From: JAHCHG01 sp038246645
Lineage (GTDB): Bacteria > Acidobacteriota > Blastocatellia > Pyrinomonadales > Pyrinomonadaceae
Length of the DNA: 27,740 nucleotides
Direction: 5' to 3'
NCBI GenBank assembly: GCA_038246645.1
Contig: JBBRVS010000052.1
Coordinates: forward strand, 1 to 27,740
The position numbers and the translations under genes are program-made. The notes under the pieces were generated by a model. It searched no databases. It was not told the DNA's origin and saw only the letters and a list, made by a program, of their open reading frames with translations. Each line of letters opens with the position of its first letter. Position 1 is the stretch's first letter. Below are positions 1-6,435 of the stretch, in pieces.

Positions 1-74
1 CCGTGGCTGGCGTGTGGTGTGGTTTGTGGTTCTCTTTAGTCTCTCCACCCTCCCCCCCCCCCCCCCACGCTACT
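1..74. other. Low-complexity left edge with a 15-base C run
   Basis: The first 50 bases are rich in G and T and are followed by an uninterrupted run of C at 52-66, immediately beyond the gatA stop codon. The composition is unlike everything else in the window, where the non-coding DNA is AT-rich. No gene is visible. It may be an assembly or sequencing artefact at a contig end, or a genuine homopolymer tract; the sequence alone cannot decide. Confidence 0.6.
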
Positions 75-1475
75 TTATGCGGCAAAAACTTCCGGCTTTG
101 CATTAAGCGGAAATTCTTTTTCATAAACATTTGCCAGATTGAGCAAAACATTTTCCGACCAGTATTTTCCGACCAGTTGCAGACCGATCGGCAAACCTGC
201 ATCAGACACACCGCACGGCACACTAATTCCCGGAATTCCCGCAAGATTTGCCGAAGCCGTATAAATATCGCTGAGATACATCGCCAGCGGATCATCGGAT
301 TTTTCGCCGATCTTAAAGGCGGTCGTCGGCGAAGTCGGTGTCAGAATCGCGTCGCATTTTTCAAACGCAGTAAAGAAATCCTGCTTCAAAAGCGTGCGAA
401 CCTTTTGCGCTTTCGCATAATAAGCATCGTAATAACCGCTGGAAAGCACATATGTGCCGAGCATTATGCGGCGTTTGACTTCCGCACCGAAGCCTTCTTC
501 ACGGGTTTTCATATACATTTCGCGCAGTTCATTAGCGTTTTCCGCCCGAAAACCGTAACGCACGCCGTCAAACCGCGCTAAGTTGGAAGACGCTTCCGCC
601 GTGCAGATTATGTAATAAACGGCGATGGAATATTTTGAATTCGGCAATTCCGTTTCAACGATTTCCGCGCCTAATTTTTTGTAATTTTCAATCGCCAGTT
701 CGACCGAATCTCTGACTTCCGCGTCCAGACCTTCGCCAAAAAGCGCACGCGGAACGCCGATTTTTCTGCCCTGTATATCGTTCTCGAGTTGCGCCGCGTA
801 ATCGGGAACTTCCACGTCGGCGGTCGTCGAATCGTGTTTGTCGCGTCCGGCAATCGCTCTTAAAACTTCGGCGACATCTTTCGACGTTTGCCCGAAAATC
901 CCGATCTGATCGAGCGACGAGGCAAAGGCGACCAGCCCGTACCGCGAGATTCTGCCGTAAGTCGGCTTCAGACCGACGATTCCGCAAAACGAAGCCGGCT
1001 GGCGAACCGAACCGCCTGTTTCCGAACCCAAGCTGGCGCGAACCACGCCCGAAGCAACCGCGACGGCGGAACCTCCCGAACTTCCGCCCGGAACTCTCTC
1101 TAAATCCCAGGGATTTTTGACATTTCCGAACGCGGAATTTTCGTTCGACGAACCCATCGCAAATTCGTCCATATTCGTTTTGCCGATAATGACCGCGCCC
1201 GCCGCGTTTAATTTTTCAACCGCCGTTGCGTTGTATTGCGGGCGATAATTTCCCAAAATGCGCGAGCCGCACGAAGTCTGCGAAAAGCGCGTGCAGATAT
1301 TGTCTTTGACGGCGATTGCCACGCCGCGCAAATTTTGATTTTCGCCGGAAGAATTTTCTACTTCTGCGGCGCGTTTCAGCGCGTAATCATTCTCGATTTT
1401 TAAGAATGAATTCAAGGAATCATTTAATAATTCCGCGTTTTTTAAAGTTTTTTCGATGTTTGAACGAATTGTCAT
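75..1475 (-). CDS. gatA: Glutamyl/aspartyl-tRNA(Gln/Asn) amidotransferase subunit A
   Basis: Catalytic amidase subunit of GatCAB, which releases ammonia from glutamine and uses it to convert Glu-tRNA(Gln) or Asp-tRNA(Asn) to the correctly amidated tRNA in the cytoplasm. The 466-residue protein is near the usual length and shows the amidase-signature triad: Lys57 in AVKDNICT, the cis-Ser around 132 in PGGSSGGSA and the nucleophile Ser156 in ETGGSVRQP. The ATG at 1475 fits the family N-terminus and the reading frame is complete to the TAA at 75. It is the last gene of the minus-strand run parD-parE-gatC-secreted protein-gatA, separated from the preceding gene by about 160 bp containing a 7-bp repeat array. 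gatB is not in the window. Confidence 0.97.
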   Translation of the reverse strand: MTIRSNIEKTLKNAELLNDSLNSFLKIENDYALKRAAEVENSSGENQNLRGVAIAVKDNICTRFSQTSCGSRILGNYRPQYNATAVEKLNAAGAVIIGKTNMDEFAMGSSNENSAFGNVKNPWDLERVPGGSSGGSAVAVASGVVRASLGSETGGSVRQPASFCGIVGLKPTYGRISRYGLVAFASSLDQIGIFGQTSKDVAEVLRAIAGRDKHDSTTADVEVPDYAAQLENDIQGRKIGVPRALFGEGLDAEVRDSVELAIENYKKLGAEIVETELPNSKYSIAVYYIICTAEASSNLARFDGVRYGFRAENANELREMYMKTREEGFGAEVKRRIMLGTYVLSSGYYDAYYAKAQKVRTLLKQDFFTAFEKCDAILTPTSPTTAFKIGEKSDDPLAMYLSDIYTASANLAGIPGISVPCGVSDAGLPIGLQLVGKYWSENVLLNLANVYEKEFPLNAKPEVFAA

Positions 1476-1588
1476 AAAATCTAATTTTTGGTCATTTTGA
1501 CAAAAAGATCGGAAAGAAATTCGATAACCGAACTATAAATTATAAACTGTAAACTTTTAATTATTTTGGACAAATTATTTCTCAAAAA

Positions 1589-1623
1589 TAGTTAATAGTT
1601 GATAGTTGATAGTTGATAGTTTA
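1589..1623. repeat. Heptanucleotide tandem repeat (tagttga)n
   Basis: Five head-to-tail 7-bp units: tagttaa, three tagttga, then tagttta. The array lies between gatA and the secreted-protein gene. It belongs to the set of unrelated 7-bp arrays scattered through this window. Confidence 0.85.
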
Positions 1624-1639
1624 TTCCTTCTTTCCAATA

Positions 1640-2170
1640 TTATTTATCATTAAGTTTATTCTCTACTTTATTTATCAACCAACTTTCGTTTTGTTTGACC
1701 GTTTCGACGTTGATCTCGCGCTGTTCGCTCCGGTTTTCGTCCTTCCAGAAAAGCACGACCTGAAAAACGGTTTTTTCGGGCGAAACGGCTTGGCATTCAC
1801 CGACGCGAAACGTCTTCGGATAATCATCGGTTTGCGTAAAATAATCTTTATTAGTTTCGCTTTGCTTTGCCAATTCTTGGCGTAATTCCGGGGTCAAAAA
1901 TCCTTCGCGCAGTTTCAGATTTTCCGCCGAAGGTTTCATCTCGTTACCGACGTGAAACGAATAAAATTGTCTGACCGGCGTTCGCGCGGCGGTGCATTCC
2001 GGGCTTTCCAGATTCGGAACACTGCAGGAAAGGGTAAAAAGGTAAAAGGTAAAAGGTAAAAGGTAAAAGGTAAATCTTAAAATCGAAATTTTACGATTCA
2101 AACTTTGAACTTTGAACTTTGAACTTTGAACTTTGAACCTGGAACTTTGAACTTTGAACTTTGAACTCAT
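1640..2170 (-). CDS. Putative secreted protein or lipoprotein with a repeat-encoded signal sequence
   Basis: I do not recognise the family. The N-terminus is a heptapeptide repeat (SKFKVQS/SRFKVQS, residues 2-23) followed by a hydrophobic stretch, FTFYLLPFTFYLF (33-45), and a cysteine at 49. This looks like a basic n-region and signal core; the lipobox FTLSC is imperfect because Thr rather than Leu is at -3. Both N-terminal parts are encoded by 7-bp tandem repeats (2033-2075 and 2101-2166). The remaining ~125 residues are soluble-looking and end in a FQVVLFWKDE...INKVENK region. The ATG at 2168-2170 overlaps the gatC stop as ATGA, which suggests translational coupling. Gain or loss of a repeat unit would shift the frame. 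An alternative is that the true protein starts elsewhere, but no other ATG precedes residue 70. Confidence 0.7.
   Translation of the reverse strand: MSSKFKVQSSRFKVQSSKFKVQSLNRKISILRFTFYLLPFTFYLFTLSCSVPNLESPECTAARTPVRQFYSFHVGNEMKPSAENLKLREGFLTPELRQELAKQSETNKDYFTQTDDYPKTFRVGECQAVSPEKTVFQVVLFWKDENRSEQREINVETVKQNESWLINKVENKLNDK
2033..2075. repeat. Heptanucleotide tandem repeat (ggtaaaa)n inside a CDS
   Basis: About six 7-bp units of ggtaaaa, the first with one extra A. Read on the minus strand they encode the hydrophobic stretch FTFYLLPFTFYLF of the 1640-2170 protein. Because 7 is not a multiple of 3, all frames of a uniform array give the same cyclic heptapeptide, here FYLLPFT, and none contains a stop. 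Confidence 0.9.
2101..2166. repeat. Heptanucleotide tandem repeat (aactttg)n inside a CDS
   Basis: Nine 7-bp units, one of them variant (aacctgg), beginning two codons after the start of the 1640-2170 gene. On the minus strand the unit is caaagtt and encodes the cyclic heptapeptide KVQSSKF. The same unit appears inside maf at 4174-4208. Confidence 0.92.
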
Positions 2171-2448
2171 AACACCTTCGGCACTCTGAAATGTCCGTTG
2201 GTTGCCGTCGGAGCTTGATCGAGTGCGAGTTTCTGACCGAGTGATCCGTGCGGCACATCTTCGCGGCGCGTGTCGGTCGCTTCGCCTTCGGGCGTTAGAC
2301 CGCCGATTGCGGGTTCGATATTTTCAGTGTCGAGTTCGTTTAATTGTTCGATATAACCGACGATGCTCGCCATCTGCGGCGTATAGAGCGCGACTTCTTC
2401 CTCGGTTATCTCGAGATGCGCCAGCTTTGCGATTTTTTTTATATCCAT
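2167..2448 (-). CDS. gatC: Glutamyl/aspartyl-tRNA amidotransferase subunit C
   Basis: Small subunit that wraps around GatA and stabilises it on GatB in the tRNA-dependent amidotransferase. The 93 residues match the family length. The N-terminal IAKLAHLEITEEE and the later LNELDTENIEP and RREDVP segments are characteristic. Its ATG (2446-2448) overlaps the stop of the preceding parE-type toxin gene as TAATG, and its own TGA overlaps the ATG of the secreted-protein gene as ATGA. It is therefore translationally tied on both sides. No separate promoter is obvious between it and the toxin genes. Confidence 0.96.
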   Translation of the reverse strand: MDIKKIAKLAHLEITEEEVALYTPQMASIVGYIEQLNELDTENIEPAIGGLTPEGEATDTRREDVPHGSLGQKLALDQAPTATNGHFRVPKVL

Positions 2449-2765
2449 TATGGTTTTAATCCTTCAAAATAATTTTCAAATAAATCTTCGATATTTCTCG
2501 CGCCGTGCAAAATGCGGTAAATTTCAACTCCGTTTTCAACCTGAAAATAAAAGATTATGTGATCTTTGTGCGGAAAACTTCGCAGATTGATAATCAAATT
2601 GTCGTGGCTGCGTCCGATCTTCGGATTTGAAGCGACAAGTTGAAATTTTTCTTTGAATTCTCTTAATTTTTTGTCGGCAGAATTCGGACTAAACTCAGCA
2701 ATATATATCCAAATTTCTTTTAAATCTTGCCGTGTGTCTTCGGTAAGTTTAAATTCATTTGCCAT
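2448..2765 (-). CDS. parE: ParE/RelE-superfamily toxin
   Basis: Toxin half of a type II module; ParE toxins poison DNA gyrase and related RelE toxins cut mRNA on the ribosome. The protein begins MANEFKLTEDTRQDLKEIW and has the ParE hallmarks: an N-terminal helix pair, a central P-K-I-G-R segment and the C-terminal EIYRILHGARNIEDLF strand-helix. I chose the ATG at 2765, which overlaps the antitoxin stop by 11 nt, over a TTG at 2783. The gene ends TAATG onto gatC. The antitoxin is intact, so the pair may be active. Whether the target is gyrase or mRNA cannot be decided from sequence. Confidence 0.9.
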   Translation of the reverse strand: MANEFKLTEDTRQDLKEIWIYIAEFSPNSADKKLREFKEKFQLVASNPKIGRSHDNLIINLRSFPHKDHIIFYFQVENGVEIYRILHGARNIEDLFENYFEGLKP

Positions 2766-3042
2766 TTTGCTTTCTCGCTTCAAATTCCGCTCTTGCTTCG
2801 CCGATAACGTCTTCGATCATTTCATCGGCAGAATTGTAAGTTTTAAATCTGCCTTCTTTTATCGCATCAACTCCCTTTTGAATCTCACTCCGCAATTCTT
2901 CTCGGCGGATTTCCCGAAGTTGATTTTGTTCGCGCAAAAGCCGCAAGCCTTCGCGGATAACCTGGTTTGGTGAATCGAAGAAGCCTGATTTTAATTGCTC
3001 ATTAATTAATTCTTCGAGTTCTCCCGTGATTGTGATATTCAT
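2755..3042 (-). CDS. parD: ParD-like ribbon-helix-helix antitoxin
   Basis: Antitoxin and probable autorepressor of the module. The N-terminal ITITGELEELINEQLKSG followed by SPNQVIREGLRLL is a typical ParD ribbon-helix-helix DNA-binding domain (about residues 2-40). The charged C-terminal half would neutralise the toxin. The ATG at 3042 has GGAG eight bases upstream. A weak promoter (TTGTCG at 3088-3083, 16-bp spacer, TAAACT at 3066-3061) lies between the start and the end of a 129-bp miniature element at 3092. The gene is first in the run leading to gatC and gatA. Confidence 0.88.
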   Translation of the reverse strand: MNITITGELEELINEQLKSGFFDSPNQVIREGLRLLREQNQLREIRREELRSEIQKGVDAIKEGRFKTYNSADEMIEDVIGEARAEFEARKQNGK

Positions 3043-3091
3043 ATTTTCAACTCCACTTCGAGTTTAACAAAATCACCGAAATCGACAAAAT

Positions 3092-3220
3092 TAAGCGGGT
3101 AAGAAAAGGTTTTAAGATATTATGAAAGTCTAAAAACTTCTTTAAATAAACACTCAACTTTCAGTTTAGTCGTTTTCTTATATTTTCCGTTTTCCGTTTT
3201 TTATTTTCCATTGGTGCTTA
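3092..3220. mobile_element. Miniature inverted-repeat element, copy A (129 bp)
   Basis: The ends are TAAGCGGGTAAG on the left and, reverse-complemented, TAAGCACCAATGG on the right. The first 45 bp are nearly identical to those of the element at 25348, including ttttaagatattatgaaa. The last 13 bp, ccattggtgctta, are identical too. The outermost TA on each side could be a TA target duplication, as produced by IS630/Tc1-type transposases (inference). The right end supplies the TAA stop codon of the DUF721 gene. No ORF is present, so it is non-autonomous. Confidence 0.75.
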
Positions 3221-3703
3221 TTTATCTTTATTCTTCAACTTTTCCTTGCGCGCCAGACAGCTTCCGGCGGCGAGCAGAAATTGATAGCGCAGATTGTCGT
3301 CCTTGATCGCGTCCGCCGAACGCCGGAGTTTCGGCGTGATTTTATCGAGCGCGATTTCTCGTAATTCTTCGTCGCTCATCAGTTGATTTTTTTCTTTTGA
3401 GCGTTCGCTTTTCACTAATTCCTCATCAATCCGAAACTCGATAAATTTGACGACTTCCTGTTTTAGCGCGGAATTTATCTTAAAGATCATATCGCCGCTC
3501 AAAAGTTCGAGATGGCGTTTCCACATTTTATCGGCGACGGCAATGATCAGATGTTTGCCGAAAAGCCGAAACGGAACGGTATGTTCCGAAAGACTTTCGC
3601 CGGCGATTTTGCGCCACGCGACAAAAACCACCGATTCCAGAAATCCCGGCTTATCCTTAAATTCGTCAATAATTTTCGGCAGAGCCTGAAACAGTTCGTT
3701 CAT
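3218..3703 (-). CDS. DUF721 family protein (DciA-like)
   Basis: The N-terminal half (about residues 1-90) has the DUF721 pattern: a leading helix, VVFVAWRKIAGESLSEHTVPFRLFGKHLIIAVADKMWKRHL with the conserved W and the G-x-x-L-I-V-x-V strand, then a helix ending near FKINSAL. DciA proteins of this family load or activate the replicative helicase in bacteria lacking DnaC, but many DUF721 proteins are untested. The C-terminal ~70 residues are charged and helical. The ATG is at 3703. The TAA stop is the first three bases of the terminal TAAGC of the miniature element, so the element sits exactly at the gene end. The gene is divergent from maf. Confidence 0.8.
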   Translation of the reverse strand: MNELFQALPKIIDEFKDKPGFLESVVFVAWRKIAGESLSEHTVPFRLFGKHLIIAVADKMWKRHLELLSGDMIFKINSALKQEVVKFIEFRIDEELVKSERSKEKNQLMSDEELREIALDKITPKLRRSADAIKDDNLRYQFLLAAGSCLARKEKLKNKDK

Positions 3704-3709
3704 CTTTTA

Positions 3710-3744
3710 TCATTGAACATTTATCATTGAACATTTATCATTTG
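3710..3744. repeat. Heptanucleotide-period repeat (tcattga/acattta)
   Basis: Alternating 7-bp units tcattga and acattta, a 14-bp higher-order unit, lie just upstream of the DUF721 start. The array is largely complementary to the aaatgat array at 3802-3840, so the two could pair across the roughly 60-bp divergent intergenic core. Confidence 0.8.
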
Positions 3745-3801
3745 TTTTGCTTTAAGTGCGGAAAGATTAATGCTATGAACTTTTAATTTTGTCCGCGTAA
3801 T

Positions 3802-3840
3802 AAATGATAAATGATAAATGATAAATGATAAATGATAAAT
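3802..3840. repeat. Heptanucleotide tandem repeat (aaatgat)n containing the maf start
   Basis: Five exact units of aaatgat plus a partial sixth. Each unit contains an ATG, but upstream ATGs run into TGA or the wrong frame; only the last, at 3832, opens maf. Confidence 0.92.
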
Positions 3841-4464
3841 CTACCAAAATTGATTTTGGCATCGGGAAGCCCGCGCCGCGCCGAAATTTTAACTTCCGTC
3901 GGCTGGGAATTTACCAAACACACCGCAGATATTGACGAAACCGAATTTGAGGGCGAAAATGCGGCGGATTACGTTCAGAGATTGGCACGTGAAAAAGCCG
4001 AACGCGTCGCCGAATCTTACGAAAACGCGCTGGTTTTAGGCGCAGATACGACCGTCGTCATTGATAATCAGATCATCGGAAAGCCTCTGGATTTGGAAGA
4101 GGCGCGGCGAATGTTAAAGATGCTTTCCGGCAACTGGCACGAAGTTTTAACCGGAATCGCCATTATTAAAAAAGTTCGAAGTTCAAAGTTCAAAGTTCAA
4201 AGTTCAAAAAATCCGAAATCCGAAATCCAACGTCCAAAATCCATTGTCGGTTTGCAGAAAACACGGGTAAAATTTGCTGAAATGAATAATGCGGAAATTG
4301 ATTTTTTGGCGGAAAACGGCGAACCGCTCGATAAAGCCGGAGCGTATGCCGTGCAGGCGCAAGCCGCGCTTTTTATTGAAGAAATCGAAGGAGATTATTG
4401 GAATGTCGTCGGGTTGCCGATAAATCTGGCGTATCGGCTTCTGCGGGAAATTAATTCGGATTAA
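3832..4464 (+). CDS. maf: Maf family nucleoside triphosphate pyrophosphatase
   Basis: Cytoplasmic house-cleaning pyrophosphatase that hydrolyses modified or non-canonical NTPs to monophosphates. The family motifs are present in order: LILASGSPRRAEIL (7-20), the catalytic GADTTVV around Asp72, GKP (83-85), KTRVKF (143-148), the EPLDKAGAYAVQ segment (164-175) and EGDYWNVVGLP (186-196). At 210 residues it is a little long. The excess is a basic, Ser/Lys-rich loop at about 115-137 encoded entirely by ten 7-bp repeat units (4174-4243). The start codon is inside another 7-bp array and no clear Shine-Dalgarno sequence is visible. The 3' end overlaps the convergent gene by 14 bp. Confidence 0.93.
   Translation: MINLPKLILASGSPRRAEILTSVGWEFTKHTADIDETEFEGENAADYVQRLAREKAERVAESYENALVLGADTTVVIDNQIIGKPLDLEEARRMLKMLSGNWHEVLTGIAIIKKVRSSKFKVQSSKNPKSEIQRPKSIVGLQKTRVKFAEMNNAEIDFLAENGEPLDKAGAYAVQAQAALFIEEIEGDYWNVVGLPINLAYRLLREINSD
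4174..4243. repeat. Two heptanucleotide arrays inside maf
   Basis: Five units of gttc(g/a)aa (4174-4208) run straight into five units of the aaatccg type (4209-4243, with one divergent acgtcca). They encode the basic loop RSSKFKVQSSKNPKS and following residues in Maf. The first unit is the same heptamer as the one at the start of the 1640-2170 gene. Confidence 0.92.
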
Positions 4465-4903
4465 CGCTTTCATTCGGAATCAATTTCCATTTGCCGCGTG
4501 TTTTTTCAAATGTATAGCCTAAACCATCATTGCAATCGCCGAATAAAACCGAGGCTTTTTTGCCGGAAACCGAAAAAATGCGAAATTCAAAAGGACATTC
4601 ATTTTCCGGCACAACCGCATCCGGTGCAATTAGTTTGGTCGTTAAATTTCTAATCACCGGAAATTCTTTTTGGATTTCCGAAGGGATATTTTTGGTTGAC
4701 AGATGGATCTCCTGATCGGCATTATTCTTAAAAAGATCAGTCAATAAAAGCTTGATAATTTTGCGTTTGGCTTTGATTGTTTGAGGGTTTTCGTTGATTG
4801 CCGAAGATGTTTTGAATTGTTGAGTTTGCGCCCCGACAATTAAAGAAAAACTAAAAGTAAGGACAAGGCTTAAAAAAGCTGATTTTAAGAAAATCGTTTT
4901 CAT
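4451..4903 (-). CDS. Small secreted protein, unknown function
   Basis: I do not recognise a family. The 150-residue product starts MKTIFLKSAFLSLVLTF and has a convincing Sec signal peptide with likely cleavage after Ala25 (VGA-QT). The mature part is about 125 residues, with Cys103 and Cys124 in reach of one disulfide, and ends GYTFEKTRGKWKLIPNES. This gives a compact periplasmic or exported protein. The ATG at 4903 follows a strong terminator, so it probably has its own promoter. It converges on maf and overlaps its end by 14 bp. Confidence 0.8.
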   Translation of the reverse strand: MKTIFLKSAFLSLVLTFSFSLIVGAQTQQFKTSSAINENPQTIKAKRKIIKLLLTDLFKNNADQEIHLSTKNIPSEIQKEFPVIRNLTTKLIAPDAVVPENECPFEFRIFSVSGKKASVLFGDCNDGLGYTFEKTRGKWKLIPNESVNPN

Positions 4904-4941
4904 ATCAAACTTATACTACGATTTAGTGGTTTTTTCCAAAT

Positions 4942-4975
4942 AAAAAGACGAGTCTTTTGCAAGATTCGTCTTTTT
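4942..4975. terminator. Strong, potentially bidirectional intrinsic terminator
   Basis: Arms aaaaagacgagtctt (4942-4956) and aagattcgtcttttt (4961-4975) form a 15-bp stem with one G-U pair around the loop ttgc. The U-tract is present on either strand. It sits after the stop of the thioredoxin-fold gene (4992) and ends its transcript on the minus strand before the next gene. Confidence 0.88.
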
Positions 4976-4991
4976 ATCTCCGGAAAATCTT

Positions 4992-5501
4992 TTATAAAAG
5001 TTTATCAATTTCCCTTGAAATCGGAACTGATATATCGTTTTTCGGGTCTAAACCGCTGAAGGGTTCAGTTGCCAATTTGCCGGTTTTGTCCAAAATTACA
5101 AACGAAGGCAATTGATCTATATTGAATGTTTTCAGCGAAGTCGCGCCGTCCGAGTCGCGCAGGATCGTCACCGTTAACTGATTATCGGCGGCAAACTTGC
5201 GGATTTTGTCATCGCTCGCGTAATTTTTTGATTTTTCCGAAGTCGAATCGGCGGAAATGAAAAAGAAAACCACATCACGATTGGCATATTTCTTGGCAAG
5301 TTTGTTGATATATCCGGCTTGCTGATTGGAAAGCGGCAGCCATTGCGCGCCGATTGCCAGAACGACAACTTTGCCTTTTTGCGCTTCGAGATCAATTTTA
5401 TCGCCTTCAAGCGAAGTAAAAGAGATATTTTGCGCCGAAATTCCGAGTGAAAAAGCTAAAACAAGACCGAAAATCGCTGATAATAGTTTAATGTTTTTCA
5501 T
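4992..5501 (-). CDS. Exported thioredoxin-fold (TlpA/redoxin-like) protein lacking the CXXC cysteines
   Basis: A signal peptide (about 1-23, cleavage at ISA-QN) is followed by a TlpA/AhpC-TSA-type fold: GKVVVLAIGAQWLPLSNQQAGY, then VVFFFISADSTSEK and the cis-Pro loop DQLPSFVILDKTG (Pro132). Where redox-active homologues have WCxxC, this protein has W54-L-P-L-S58. Both cysteines are gone, and there is no other cysteine in the 169 residues. It cannot act as a dithiol oxidoreductase; a binding or structural role is more likely. It lies 66 nt downstream of panC and ends in a strong terminator. Confidence 0.82.
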   Translation of the reverse strand: MKNIKLLSAIFGLVLAFSLGISAQNISFTSLEGDKIDLEAQKGKVVVLAIGAQWLPLSNQQAGYINKLAKKYANRDVVFFFISADSTSEKSKNYASDDKIRKFAADNQLTVTILRDSDGATSLKTFNIDQLPSFVILDKTGKLATEPFSGLDPKNDISVPISREIDKLL

Positions 5502-5567
5502 AATTTTTTTGTGTCTGACCTGCCAAAATCGGCTTCTCGCTTGCTTGGATGCAAATTTGATGCCGTT

Positions 5568-6422
5568 TTACTGCTTTGCGCTGAGAATCGTATTGTCTAT
5601 CAGACGAACCGCGCCGAAGCGTACGGCAACTGCCACAAGCACGGGTTTTTCGCCGACTTTTTCGATATATTCGAGCGTTTCCTTGTCAACGACTGCCGTA
5701 TAATCAATCCGGGCGAGCGGTTCGCTTTCGATTTTTTCGCGCACTATTTCCGCGAGTTTTACGGCATTTCGTTCGCCGTTTTTGGCGGCAATTTTTGCTT
5801 CGCGCAGGGCTTCGTAAATTATTGCCGCTGCCTTTTTTTCTTCGCTGGTTAAACGCGCATTCCGCGAAGACATTGCCAAACCGGATTCTTCCCGAATCGT
5901 CGGCGCGACGATGATTTCCGTATCGAATCCCAAATCTTTGGTCAAACGCTCGATGACGGCAATTTGTTGTGCGTCCTTTTGTCCGAAAAATGCAAAATCG
6001 GGACGAATCGTGTTAAATAAAATGGTGACAACCGTGGCGACACCGCGAAAATGACCGGGACGCGCCGCGCCTTCCAATGTTTCGGTCAGATTTTCGACAT
6101 AAACATACGTCGAAAAATTATCGCCGTAAATCTCGTGTTCATCGGGCGCGAAAATATAATCAACCTGATAATCGCTTAAAATTACCGCATCAGCCGTCAG
6201 ATCGCGCGGATATTTTTTGAAATCTTCCTTTTCGTTAAACTGCGTCGGATTAACAAAAATCGAAACGATCACAATATCGGACATCTGTCTTGCTTCCTGA
6301 ATAAGCGAAAGATGACCTTCGTGCAGTGCGCCCATCGTCGGCACAAAACCGATGGTTTTATGCTCGCGCCGCAATTTGCGCGTCAGCGAAGCCATTCGTT
6401 GTCGGCGGTTGATTATTTCCAT
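5568..6422 (-). CDS. panC: Pantothenate synthetase (pantoate--beta-alanine ligase)
   Basis: Condenses pantoate and beta-alanine with ATP to pantothenate, the last step before CoA synthesis. The 284 residues are of normal length. FVPTMGALHEGH (26-37) carries the HIGH-like nucleotide motif; FVNPTQF, the FFGQKDAQQ segment and the KMSKS-equivalent MSSRNARL are all present. ATG at 6422, 13 nt after the stop of the membrane-protein gene. It shares the minus-strand run with panB, the enzyme two steps earlier, but the reductase gene panE is absent and two unrelated small genes lie between. Confidence 0.97.
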   Translation of the reverse strand: MEIINRRQRMASLTRKLRREHKTIGFVPTMGALHEGHLSLIQEARQMSDIVIVSIFVNPTQFNEKEDFKKYPRDLTADAVILSDYQVDYIFAPDEHEIYGDNFSTYVYVENLTETLEGAARPGHFRGVATVVTILFNTIRPDFAFFGQKDAQQIAVIERLTKDLGFDTEIIVAPTIREESGLAMSSRNARLTSEEKKAAAIIYEALREAKIAAKNGERNAVKLAEIVREKIESEPLARIDYTAVVDKETLEYIEKVGEKPVLVAVAVRFGAVRLIDNTILSAKQ

Positions 6423-6435
6423 TTAATCACACTTT

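Noticed and set aside
3..581. 192-codon plus-strand frame over the end of gatA
   Set aside because: It is antisense to the well-supported gatA frame, begins in the low-complexity edge and has no recognisable motif.
1589..4243. Repeat arrays as a CRISPR locus
   Set aside because: Units are 7 bp and contiguous, with no spacers; no cas gene is in the window.
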